From positions 1-39,473 of the forward strand of contig CALHTB010000097.1 of assembly GCA_938038785.1 (NCBI GenBank): 39,473 nucleotides of DNA, written 5' to 3'. Below, piece by piece: positions 25,117 to 32,086 of the stretch. The position numbers and the translations under genes were made by a program. This DNA is from an uncultured Acidimicrobiales bacterium (GTDB lineage: Bacteria > Actinomycetota > Acidimicrobiia > Acidimicrobiales > SHLQ01). The notes under the pieces are model-generated. The model was not told the DNA's origin. It saw only the letters and a list, made by a program, of their open reading frames with translations, and did not search any database. The first letter of the stretch is position 1; every line of letters starts with the position of its first letter.

Positions 25117-25150
25117 TTTGTGTCCTGTTATAATTATAACAGTCCACAAA
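25117..25150. promoter_or_regulatory. 34-base palindromic operator between divergent genes
   Basis: A perfect 16-base palindrome TGTTATAATTATAACA (25126-25141) is flanked by TTTGTGtcc on the left and gtCCACAAA on the right, which are complementary at seven of nine positions. The core contains TATAAT on both strands, so it may be overlapping -10 boxes for both directions as well as a repressor site. It stands out as AT-rich in GC-rich surroundings. Which regulator binds is unknown. Confidence 0.6.
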
Positions 25151-25224
25151 AAGCTGTTTGCAAGTACACCTGTCACTTCCAATGCGTACATTCTCCGTAC
25201 TAGCACCTAGCGAAGAGAGGCGAC

Positions 25225-26358
25225 ATGCTCGAGAATCCGTTCCGGCCGGGATTTGGGTCGTGGCCTCCTGCCTTCGTTGGACGTGAACGCGATGAGCTGC
25301 TCTTTCGCGAAGGCCTCGCCAACGGGCCTGGCGGGCGCTATCACCGGAGTCTCGTTACCGGTCCTCGTGGTGTCGGCAAGACGGTACTCCTGGCGTCCTT
25401 TCGAGACATTGCGGAGTCCGAGGGGTACATCACGATCGCGGTCGATGCGAACGACGGCATGATCCGACGTATCTGTCGCGATCTGCGCTTGGTCGAGGTC
25501 GCACTCGCCGACAACCCGACGTGGAAGATCAGCGAGGTTCGCGCTGGCGCATCAATCGGCGTAGCTAGTGGCCATATCGAGCTCACCCGGCCAGCTGTCG
25601 ACGGCGTCCTCGACGATGACCCGATGGTGGTGCTCAAGCCACTGCTCGAACGGGTTGAGGCTGCTATCGTCGGCCGTGGTGGCGCTGGTCTCTTGCTCAC
25701 TGTCGACGAATTGCACGCCGCCAAAACCTCCGAACTTGAACGCCTTGGCAACGACCTGCAACACCTGCAATCGGTGGTGTTCGCTGGCGCGGCGCTGCCC
25801 ACGATCGACGATCAGATTTTCAACTCAGCCGGGGCCACCTTCTTCAGTCGCCTGGCGCGGTTCGCGCTCGAGCCGTTGTCCATTGCCGAGTCACTTTCAG
25901 CGCTGCGACCTCCATTCGACGAACACAACATTGGCTACAACGACCTCGAACTCACCAAGACCGTCGACCAGACGCAGGGCTACCCCTACCTGGTACAGCT
26001 ACTTGGCTACGAAATCTGGCATCGGCTCGAACCAGGTGATGCCATCACCGAGTCACTGCTGTCCGCTGCGTACGAGGCTGCTCATGAGCAATCGATCTTC
26101 GATGTGTTGCAGCCAACATGGCGTCAACTGTCGCCGTCGTCGAAACGAGTCCTCGGCGTAATCGCCGCAAATGGTCCTGGTCCCATGGCCACCGCAGATG
26201 TGCGTGAAAAGCTCGACAAGTCGAGCTCGTGGTTCTCGGTGTATCGATCTCGGCTGATCAACGCCGGGATGTTGCAGGCGGCCGGTCGGGGGTTTGTCGA
26301 ACTGGCCGGTGGCGAGCGAGCCGCCGAGTGGATCTTGAACCAGCTCATCGACCAATAG
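25225..26358 (+). CDS. AAA ATPase with C-terminal winged-helix region
   Basis: 377 residues from ATG 25225, behind AGAGAGG. The N-terminus NPFRPGFGSWPPAFVGRERD is typical of AAA_16/Orc1-like ATPases; Walker A is GPRGVGKT (46-53), Walker B is LLLTVDELH (156-164). Then follow a sensor-like strand (SVVFAGAALP), the lid (IAESLSALRPPFDEHNI, QTQGYPYLVQLLGYEIW) and a C-terminal winged-helix part (LSPSSKRVLGVIAANGPGPM, YRSRLINAGMLQ). No sensor or repeat domain is fused. Family members are usually described only as ATP-binding proteins; related proteins act as STAND-like switches or DNA loaders. The NYN nuclease gene follows after 9 bases, so the two probably act together. Confidence 0.88.
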   Translation: MLENPFRPGFGSWPPAFVGRERDELLFREGLANGPGGRYHRSLVTGPRGVGKTVLLASFRDIAESEGYITIAVDANDGMIRRICRDLRLVEVALADNPTWKISEVRAGASIGVASGHIELTRPAVDGVLDDDPMVVLKPLLERVEAAIVGRGGAGLLLTVDELHAAKTSELERLGNDLQHLQSVVFAGAALPTIDDQIFNSAGATFFSRLARFALEPLSIAESLSALRPPFDEHNIGYNDLELTKTVDQTQGYPYLVQLLGYEIWHRLEPGDAITESLLSAAYEAAHEQSIFDVLQPTWRQLSPSSKRVLGVIAANGPGPMATADVREKLDKSSSWFSVYRSRLINAGMLQAAGRGFVELAGGERAAEWILNQLIDQ

Positions 26359-26367
26359 GGTGAGGCA

Positions 26368-27060
26368 ATGCGCGTAGGTGTCTTTATCGACGGACAGAAC
26401 ATCACGATTGGGTCGCGGTACGCCTTTGGCCACGGGAACATGCATCCGCTGCTTCTCGGCCGGGCTATTGCAGGCGACTGCGAACTCGTAGAGATTCGCT
26501 ATGCCACGGGTATCCCCGACCCTGAAGTCGACAAAAAGCGCCATGACCCCGAACGTCGTCGACACGACCTCATGGTGGCTACTGATGTGGTCGTTCTCGA
26601 GAAGACACTTCGCTATCGGTGGGAGTGGGTGGTGCAAGATCGCGACCTCGGCGATCCCCGAGATCACCAGAACGAGGTCACCCAAGCTCGGGTCAAGTCG
26701 AAGAACCGCGGCGGCGAGAAGGGCGTCGACGTCTGGTTGGCACTCGACGCGCTCACCATGTGCACTCGCGCTGACATCGACAAGGTCGTTATCGCAACCG
26801 CAGACTCCGACCTCGACATGGTGCCGCAGCATCTTCGCATGATGCCCGGCCACGAGAACACCAAAGTCGTTCAGGCGAAGGTTCTGCGCGACGATCAAGA
26901 GGTGCGCCAGAACCCGGCGTACGACGAGACGATCAAGATCTCACACGAGATGTTCGAACGTGCTCGAGATGACTTTGACTATTCCAAGCCGCTCGAGGAG
27001 GACGAAGTCGCTTCGTTCGTTCGCCGAATTGGTGCCGGGAAGGATGGCATACGTGACTGA
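26368..27060 (+). CDS. NYN-domain (PIN-like) nuclease
   Basis: 230 residues. MRVGVFIDGQN has the first acidic residue Asp8 of the NYN/LabA (DUF88) active site; EKGVDVWLALDALTMCTRADID and KVVIATADSDLDMVPQHLR give the further conserved Asp residues. The set of acidic residues is complete, so metal-dependent RNase activity is expected. A charged C-terminal tail (FERARDDFDYSKPLEEDEVASF) is unassigned. It lies 9 bases after the AAA ATPase gene and overlaps the start of the HAD gene. NYN proteins process or degrade RNA; the ATPase partner could regulate or deliver it. Confidence 0.9.
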   Translation: MRVGVFIDGQNITIGSRYAFGHGNMHPLLLGRAIAGDCELVEIRYATGIPDPEVDKKRHDPERRRHDLMVATDVVVLEKTLRYRWEWVVQDRDLGDPRDHQNEVTQARVKSKNRGGEKGVDVWLALDALTMCTRADIDKVVIATADSDLDMVPQHLRMMPGHENTKVVQAKVLRDDQEVRQNPAYDETIKISHEMFERARDDFDYSKPLEEDEVASFVRRIGAGKDGIRD

Positions 27061-27685
27061 CAGAGGTGGGCAAACGAACTCGAGGTTCGACGCCGTCGTA
27101 TTCGATTTGGGAAACGTCCTCATCGAATGGGATCGACGAAATCTGTTCGAGCAGCTGATCGACGACCCCGACGAGCTGCAGCACTTTCTCGACAACGTGT
27201 TCACGATGGACGACAACCGCCGCCTCGACTCGGGCACACCGCTCCAAGAGGTCGCCGCAGAGGTCGCTGCTCGTAACCCCGACCAGCACGACCTAGTCAT
27301 GGCGTTTGCCGATCGATGGACCGAGACGCTCGGTGGCGTGATCGACGGTTCGGTAGACATTCTCCGAGAACTCAGCGAGCGGGGGGTACCGCTCTATGCC
27401 CTCAGTAACTGGGGCAAGGACACGTTCGCGATGATCGAAGCGAACTATCCGTTCTTCGAGTACTTCGACGGCATGGTGATCAGTGGACGTGAAGGCTTCA
27501 CGAAGCCCGACAGGGAGATCTTCGACTTGTTGTGCGGCCGCCACGACCTGCGTCCGAGCCGTTCGGTGTTTATCGACGACTCGCCGGCCAACATTGCCGC
27601 AGCCATGGCGCTCGGGTTCGAGTCGTTGCTCTTCGACAATCCCAACATGCTTCGTGAGCAGCTGCGCGAGCGCAAGCTTCTGTAG
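27053..27685 (+). CDS. HAD-superfamily hydrolase (YihX-like)
   Basis: 210 residues from GTG 27053, which is nine bases after GGGAAGG (27037-27043) and overlaps the NYN stop; ATG 27044 (MAYVTDRGG) is an alternative but has no gap after the ribosome site. HAD motifs: I FDAVVFDLGNVLIEWD, II PLYALSNWG, III GFTKPDREIFDLL, IV SVFIDDSPANIAAAMALG. The DLGN form of motif I and the small helical cap are those of the YihX/epoxide-hydrolase N-domain branch, which dephosphorylates sugar phosphates in E. coli. Substrate here unknown. Last gene of the ATPase-NYN operon and convergent with the CapA-like gene two bases later, with no terminator visible. Confidence 0.9.
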   Translation: MTDRGGQTNSRFDAVVFDLGNVLIEWDRRNLFEQLIDDPDELQHFLDNVFTMDDNRRLDSGTPLQEVAAEVAARNPDQHDLVMAFADRWTETLGGVIDGSVDILRELSERGVPLYALSNWGKDTFAMIEANYPFFEYFDGMVISGREGFTKPDREIFDLLCGRHDLRPSRSVFIDDSPANIAAAMALGFESLLFDNPNMLREQLRERKLL

Positions 27686-27687
27686 CG

Positions 27688-28770
27688 CTACCCCTGCTGG
27701 CAGCTGGTGATCGTAGGGTCGTCCAGCGAAGGGCCGCTCGGTCCTGCGGTCGCAGGAAGAAGGCACGACCGGCCCGGTGTATCGAATTCGAGGCGAAGGA
27801 TTGCCGTGTCCGCCCGAAGCGGGTCGGCGCTCGTGATCGACGAATTGCCAAGTCCGTAGGCAACCGCGGTCTGCCCAACGAGGTCGAAGCGAAGCAGGAA
27901 GTCCGAGCCGTGGCCCACGATGGCGTCAGCGCCAGCTTCGGCAATGCGCTCGACGTCCACGATCTGCTCGGCCGACGGCGACCTCAGGTCGCTCTGGCCC
28001 CAATCGACCAGAACCACCACACCGAGCCCGTTGTTTCGGTTGGCGATGATGGCCTGGCGCAGCGCATCGAGGGCAGTGACGCCAGCGAGCCCCGGCGAAT
28101 CGGCGGTTGCGAGTGCCGGGTTGTCTGGGTCGAGGGAGATCGAGTGGATTGCGACGCGGTTGTTGCCATTGCGTCGGATGACAGGTTCGACCGCGGCTTG
28201 GATGTTGTTTCCGTATCCGAGGGTGGTGACGCCGAGTTGTCGAAATTCCTCGACGTAGGCGCCAAGCTGGCCGCCACCTTCGCTGGCAGCCTCACGGGTG
28301 GCAACGTTAAGTACTTCGATCTGGCCGGTTGCCCAAGGGGCGAGCTCGGTTGGTGGGCATAGGGACGGAGCGCAGCCAACCGATGCGATTGTGGCTAGAT
28401 CGGTTCGCACGACCTGCGCATCATCGCCAAACGTCGCAGTTGAGTCGGCCACCGATCGGATGCTTCCCAGGACATGCAGCAGCGGCGCCTCGTCGGCGCC
28501 AGGTTCTCCGGCGCTTCGAGCTAGCCCAGGTTCGTTGGCCTGACGCCCCGCGGCATCGTTGACCGCATCGTCGTCAAGGGACTCGCCTCCAGCACGCTTG
28601 GCCACGGTGTTGGCTGTTGACCCAGGCTCGGTCGGAGCCACGCTCGGATCGTCTCCACTCGAACAGCTCGCTAGGGCCATCAGCGCGATCGCTACAGCAG
28701 CGGTGCGCGCCCAGAACGGGGCGCGACCGGGCCAGTGCAGTGGAGTTGCTCGTGCGTGCTGGGATGCCAC
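27688..28770 (-). CDS. Lipoprotein with degenerate CapA-like domain
   Basis: 360 residues. A signal peptide with lipobox (VAIALMALASC-SSGDD) indicates lipid anchoring outside the membrane, followed by a flexible Ala/Asp/Gly linker to about residue 95. The rest follows the CapA (poly-gamma-glutamate capsule, metallophosphatase-like) pattern: LDALRQAIIANRNNGLGVVV, LVDWGQSDLRSPSAEQIVDV, AGADAIVGHGSDFLLRFDLV and AVAYGLGNSSI. Key family residues differ: the usual HWG is DWG here and GHHPH is GHGSD. The domain has therefore probably lost metal-dependent catalysis, or changed its activity. Divergent from the next lipoprotein gene. Confidence 0.82.
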   Translation of the reverse strand: MASQHARATPLHWPGRAPFWARTAAVAIALMALASCSSGDDPSVAPTEPGSTANTVAKRAGGESLDDDAVNDAAGRQANEPGLARSAGEPGADEAPLLHVLGSIRSVADSTATFGDDAQVVRTDLATIASVGCAPSLCPPTELAPWATGQIEVLNVATREAASEGGGQLGAYVEEFRQLGVTTLGYGNNIQAAVEPVIRRNGNNRVAIHSISLDPDNPALATADSPGLAGVTALDALRQAIIANRNNGLGVVVLVDWGQSDLRSPSAEQIVDVERIAEAGADAIVGHGSDFLLRFDLVGQTAVAYGLGNSSITSADPLRADTAILRLEFDTPGRSCLLPATAGPSGPSLDDPTITSCQQG

Positions 28771-28864
28771 CAGCTAAGTCTGCCCGCTGTGCCTGCCCGA
28801 TGGGCGCCAGCACGCTCGCATCGAGTGACCAGTTCGACAGGCCGCGGCCTCCTAGCCTGTGGGC

Positions 28865-29743
28865 ATGAACACCACGTCCCGCCTCTTGGCCATCTTCACC
28901 GTACTTGGGCTGCTGTTCGCATCCTGCGGTCGAGGTGAGTCCATTGTCGAACCTGGTCCTGCCCAAGACGACACGACCACGACGACCACTACCACCGAAG
29001 CCCCCGAAGACACCGAGGACGACGCTGGCGAGAGCGACGAGGTCGTCACCGGCGAGAGCGAAGACATCCCCGAGACAACGACCTCGGTAGTGCCGACCGA
29101 CGGTGCTGGGGCCGACGGTGCTGGCACCGAATCACCAGGAACGACGTTCATCGTGAACGAGGATTCTGAGAACGCTGCGGTGTACACCGAGCTGGCAGTT
29201 TCAGGACTTGTGCTCACCGTCGACGAGCAAACCTGCGCTGACACCACGGCGGAGGGGTCGGTGGACGAAGGGACCGAGCCGATCGACGCAGTAATTGGGG
29301 CCGTCCAAGAATGCGCATCGCCCAAGGCCATCGACGACTTTGCGTCAAACCTCATCCTGGCGGGCGGGTTGCCGCTGCCAGCAACTGAATCAGCGTGCGT
29401 CTCCTCGAAGCTGCAGTCCGCTGAGGAGTACCGCCCGTTCTGGATTGCCTTGCTCGAGGAGGAGCCGTTCGACTTCCTTCTTGCCGACCGCACCGTACAG
29501 AACCGCTACCTCGATCTGTACGCCGATTGTGTCTCGGTTGGGCGCGCCGTCTCCCAGCAAGCCAATGTCGAGTTCTCGCCCCCAACTCTGGGGTGTATTA
29601 ACGATCTCTACAACGACCGTGAGTTTGTCCGAATAACAATTGAGGCCGATCTCTCCGGAAACGAAGATGATCTCGCACGAATCGATAGCCAGCTGGCAGG
29701 CTGTTTGACCAGCGACGAGCGCGAAGCGCTCGCGGCGAACTAG
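28865..29743 (+). CDS. Hypothetical Cys-rich lipoprotein
   Basis: 292 residues from ATG 28865 (a GTG at 28859 is the alternative). MNTTSRLLAIFTVLGLLFASC-GRG is a lipoprotein signal with its lipobox Cys. A Thr run and a strongly acidic Glu/Asp/Thr linker follow to about residue 100. The C-terminal globular part has evenly spaced Cys residues (EQTCADT, VQECASP, ESACVSS, YADCVSV, LGCINDL, LAGCLTS), probably disulfide-bonded, and repeated short helical units. Family unknown; similar acidic lipoproteins are common in Acidimicrobiia. It is 21 bases before the site-2 protease gene. Confidence 0.8.
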   Translation: MNTTSRLLAIFTVLGLLFASCGRGESIVEPGPAQDDTTTTTTTTEAPEDTEDDAGESDEVVTGESEDIPETTTSVVPTDGAGADGAGTESPGTTFIVNEDSENAAVYTELAVSGLVLTVDEQTCADTTAEGSVDEGTEPIDAVIGAVQECASPKAIDDFASNLILAGGLPLPATESACVSSKLQSAEEYRPFWIALLEEEPFDFLLADRTVQNRYLDLYADCVSVGRAVSQQANVEFSPPTLGCINDLYNDREFVRITIEADLSGNEDDLARIDSQLAGCLTSDEREALAAN

Positions 29744-29764
29744 CGCATCCCCCCGGAGTTACCA

Positions 29765-30412
29765 ATGAACTTCCAAATGTTCGGATTCCCGATCACCATC
29801 AAGGGTTCATTCCTCGGCGTCATTGCGATGCTGGGCTTTGTCTCGTTCCAGGACCGCCTCGACCTGATTGCCGCGTTCGTGGTGATCGCCGTCGTTTCCG
29901 TTCTCATTCACGAGTTTGGTCATGCCTTCGCTGCTCGATCGCAAGGAACCCAAGGCGCGCCAACGATCTCGCTCGAAGGAATGGCTGGGTTCACGCGCTA
30001 CCGGCTAGCGGCTGCGCCGAGCCGAATGCAGTCGATTTTCATCAGCTTTGCTGGTCCACTCGCCGGCATTGTGCTTGGCCTCGTCATCCTGGGAGTGTTC
30101 TGGAGCGGGGTCGTCACTCGAAGCGAGTTCAACGACAGGCTCTTCGACATCGGGTTCTTCACGACGTTTGGGTGGAGTGCCTTTAACCTGCTTCCGATCG
30201 TTCCGCTCGATGGTGGTCACATCATGACCGACATGATTCCGGGTTCTGTCCGCGAGCGCGGCCGTCGGGCAGCCATTGTCTCGATCGCTATCGCGGTCAT
30301 CGTTGGTGGGCTGCTCTACTGGCAGCTCGGTCTGCTGTTTGCGCCGCTGATTCTTGGCGGCATGGCATTCCAGAACTTTCAGATGCTCCAAGCGTCGTCC
30401 GCGGCCAGGTGA
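29765..30412 (+). CDS. Site-2-protease-family zinc metalloprotease
   Basis: 215 residues, multipass membrane protein. Zinc site His49-Glu50-x2-His53 in LIHEFGHAFAARSQG, and the third ligand Asp149 in FNLLPIVPLDGGHIMTD, both within hydrophobic segments as in intramembrane S2P/SpoIVFB-type proteases. It lacks PDZ and CBS domains, so it belongs to the short rhomboid-sized group. The N-terminus MNFQMFGFPITIKGSF is typical of this group. Substrate unknown; such proteases often cut anti-sigma factors or signal-peptide remnants. Upstream neighbour is the lipoprotein, downstream is the AcuI-like reductase. Confidence 0.92.
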   Translation: MNFQMFGFPITIKGSFLGVIAMLGFVSFQDRLDLIAAFVVIAVVSVLIHEFGHAFAARSQGTQGAPTISLEGMAGFTRYRLAAAPSRMQSIFISFAGPLAGIVLGLVILGVFWSGVVTRSEFNDRLFDIGFFTTFGWSAFNLLPIVPLDGGHIMTDMIPGSVRERGRRAAIVSIAIAVIVGGLLYWQLGLLFAPLILGGMAFQNFQMLQASSAAR

Positions 30413-30462
30413 TGGCCTAGGGTTTTGCGGGCTCGATCCAGGGCCGGTGAAACGAGGACATA

Positions 30463-31449
30463 ATGCGAGCGCTGCTGCTGACCAACGTCGACGACGAATT
30501 TTCCGTCGATATCACCGAGGTGGCCGAAGACCAGCTGCCTGAGGCCGACACGCTCGTGGCCGTCGAGTACTCCACAATCAACTACAAAGACGGCCTGGCC
30601 ATCACCAACTCCTCGCCGATTGTGCGCTCGTGGCCGATGGTGCCTGGCGTCGACTTTGCGGGAACGGTTCTGTCATCGGAGAGCGATGACTTCTCGGTTG
30701 GCGATCGGGTAGTGCTCAACGGCTGGGATGTTGGCGAAAAGCACTGGGGTGGTTTGGCCGAACGAGCCCGAGTCGATGCCGGTTGGCTGACGTCGATCCC
30801 CGAAGAATTCTCGACCTACCAGGCTGCCGCCATCGGCACGGCTGGCTATACCGCAATGTTGTGCATTCTTGCCCTCGAAGATCACGGCGTCACTCCCGAC
30901 TCGGGGGCCGTCCTGGTGACGGGCGCAGCCGGTGGGGTGGGCTCGGTGGCTGTTGCTGTTCTTGCTCGTCTCGGGTTTGAGGTCATTGCGTCCTCAGGCC
31001 GTGTCGAGGAGGAAGGGGACTACCTTCGTTCGCTCGGGGCCACTGAGCTGATCCATCGTTCTGAACTCGCCGAGCCGGTGTCGCGGCCGCTTGCGAAAAC
31101 GCGCTGGGCTGGTGCAGTGGACGTAGCCGGAAGCCACACGCTCGCCAATGTGCTTGCAGCCACCGCACCGAAGGGGTGCGTTGCTGCGTGTGGCCTCGCC
31201 CATGGCATGGACCTCACCACGTCGGTTGCGCCGCTGATTCTCCGCGGCGTCACACTTGCCGGTATCGACTCGGTCCACGAAACTGCCGAGCGGCGTGACG
31301 AGGCATGGAAACGGCTCGCAACCGACCTTGACGTCAACCTTCTCGACGCCATGACCACCGAGGTTGGCCTGGAAGCGGTGCCTGAGGTTGCCGCCGACAT
31401 CGTCGAAGGCAGGATCCGCGGTCGAGTTGTCGTGGATGTCGCTGGTTAG
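30463..31449 (+). CDS. acuI: Acrylyl-CoA reductase / YhdH-family quinone oxidoreductase
   Basis: 328 residues of the zinc-free medium-chain dehydrogenase family (TIGR02823 type). Landmarks: VEYSTINYKDGLAIT, VPGVDFAGTVLSSESDDFSVGDRV, the substrate-loop NGWDVGEKHWGGLAERARV, NADPH-binding VLVTGAAGGVGSVAVAVLARLG, and LAGIDSVHETAERRDEAWKRL. This family includes AcuI, which reduces acryloyl-CoA to propionyl-CoA with NADPH during dimethylsulfoniopropionate or 3-hydroxypropionate metabolism and protects from acrylate. No dmd or acu partner genes are nearby, so a general enoyl-thioester detoxifying role is equally possible. The last four bases overlap the end of the convergent Lrp gene. Confidence 0.92.
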   Translation: MRALLLTNVDDEFSVDITEVAEDQLPEADTLVAVEYSTINYKDGLAITNSSPIVRSWPMVPGVDFAGTVLSSESDDFSVGDRVVLNGWDVGEKHWGGLAERARVDAGWLTSIPEEFSTYQAAAIGTAGYTAMLCILALEDHGVTPDSGAVLVTGAAGGVGSVAVAVLARLGFEVIASSGRVEEEGDYLRSLGATELIHRSELAEPVSRPLAKTRWAGAVDVAGSHTLANVLAATAPKGCVAACGLAHGMDLTTSVAPLILRGVTLAGIDSVHETAERRDEAWKRLATDLDVNLLDAMTTEVGLEAVPEVAADIVEGRIRGRVVVDVAG

Positions 31450-31925
31450 AGCGGCTCGATCACTCGCTTTTGCCGATGCTCGAAAAGCAGCGACGTTCGC
31501 TCGTCGAACACCCCTGGGTAGCCACTGATGCGGTTCATGATCACGTCCTGAAGCGCGTTCGCGTCGGGCACGGCGAGGTGGATCACCGCGTCTTCGACCC
31601 CCGAGATCAGGTCGATGCCGATGGTTTCCGGTAGCTCCCACACGTGTTCAAGAAACGCGTTGATCAGGTCCTGAGACTTCGGTTGCAGACGTACGAACAC
31701 CAGCGCTTGTAGTCCGCGCCCGATCGCGGTCAGCTCGACCTCGGCGTGGTACCCGCTGATCACCTTTCGTTGTTCGAGATCTCGTACTCGGGCAAGGGTT
31801 GTCGACGGTGCGAGGTTGGCAGCATTGGCCAGCGACCGGTTGGTTTGGCGGGCGTCGAGCTGCAATTCCCGCAGGAGAATCATGTCGGCGCTATCGAAGA
31901 GCTGCTGTTGGACAGGTGTGACCAT
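31446..31925 (-). CDS. Lrp/AsnC-family transcriptional regulator
   Basis: 159 residues. N-terminal winged helix: DSADMILLRELQLDARQTNR, SLANAANLAPSTTLARVRDLEQRKVISGY. C-terminal RAM (ligand-binding) domain: LQALVFVRLQPKSQDLINAF, GIDLISGVEDAVIHLAVPD and the NRISGYPGV end. Members form octamers and respond to amino acids. It is divergent from the indolepyruvate ferredoxin oxidoreductase gene, and the intergenic region holds a near-consensus Lrp box, so it probably regulates that gene and itself in response to an aromatic or branched-chain amino acid. Confidence 0.93.
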   Translation of the reverse strand: MVTPVQQQLFDSADMILLRELQLDARQTNRSLANAANLAPSTTLARVRDLEQRKVISGYHAEVELTAIGRGLQALVFVRLQPKSQDLINAFLEHVWELPETIGIDLISGVEDAVIHLAVPDANALQDVIMNRISGYPGVFDERTSLLFEHRQKRVIEPL

Positions 31926-31999
31926 CGTCGCATTCCGTTCGGTGTGTGGAGGTTCGTGACGTCATTGTCGGAACATGTGTACAGAAATGATAGGCGGTA

Positions 32000-32014
32000 C
32001 AGAATAAAATTCTG
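32000..32014. promoter_or_regulatory. Lrp/AsnC-type operator
   Basis: CAGAATAAAATTCTG: perfect 6-base arms (CAGAAT/ATTCTG) around AAA. It matches the E. coli Lrp consensus YAGHAWATTWTDCTR at 13 of 15 positions by eye. It lies between the divergent Lrp-family gene (start 31925) and the indolepyruvate oxidoreductase gene (start 32087). Confidence 0.65.
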
Positions 32015-32086
32015 ACCTATAGACCGTTTGACGAACAAGTTCCATACTTGCTGAACGAACAACGAACACATGCCGACGGGATTGTC

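Noticed and set aside
27682..27691. GTAGCGCTAC palindrome at the end of the HAD gene as a terminator or operator
   Set aside because: A 10-base palindrome with no loop spanning the stop codon; likely chance.
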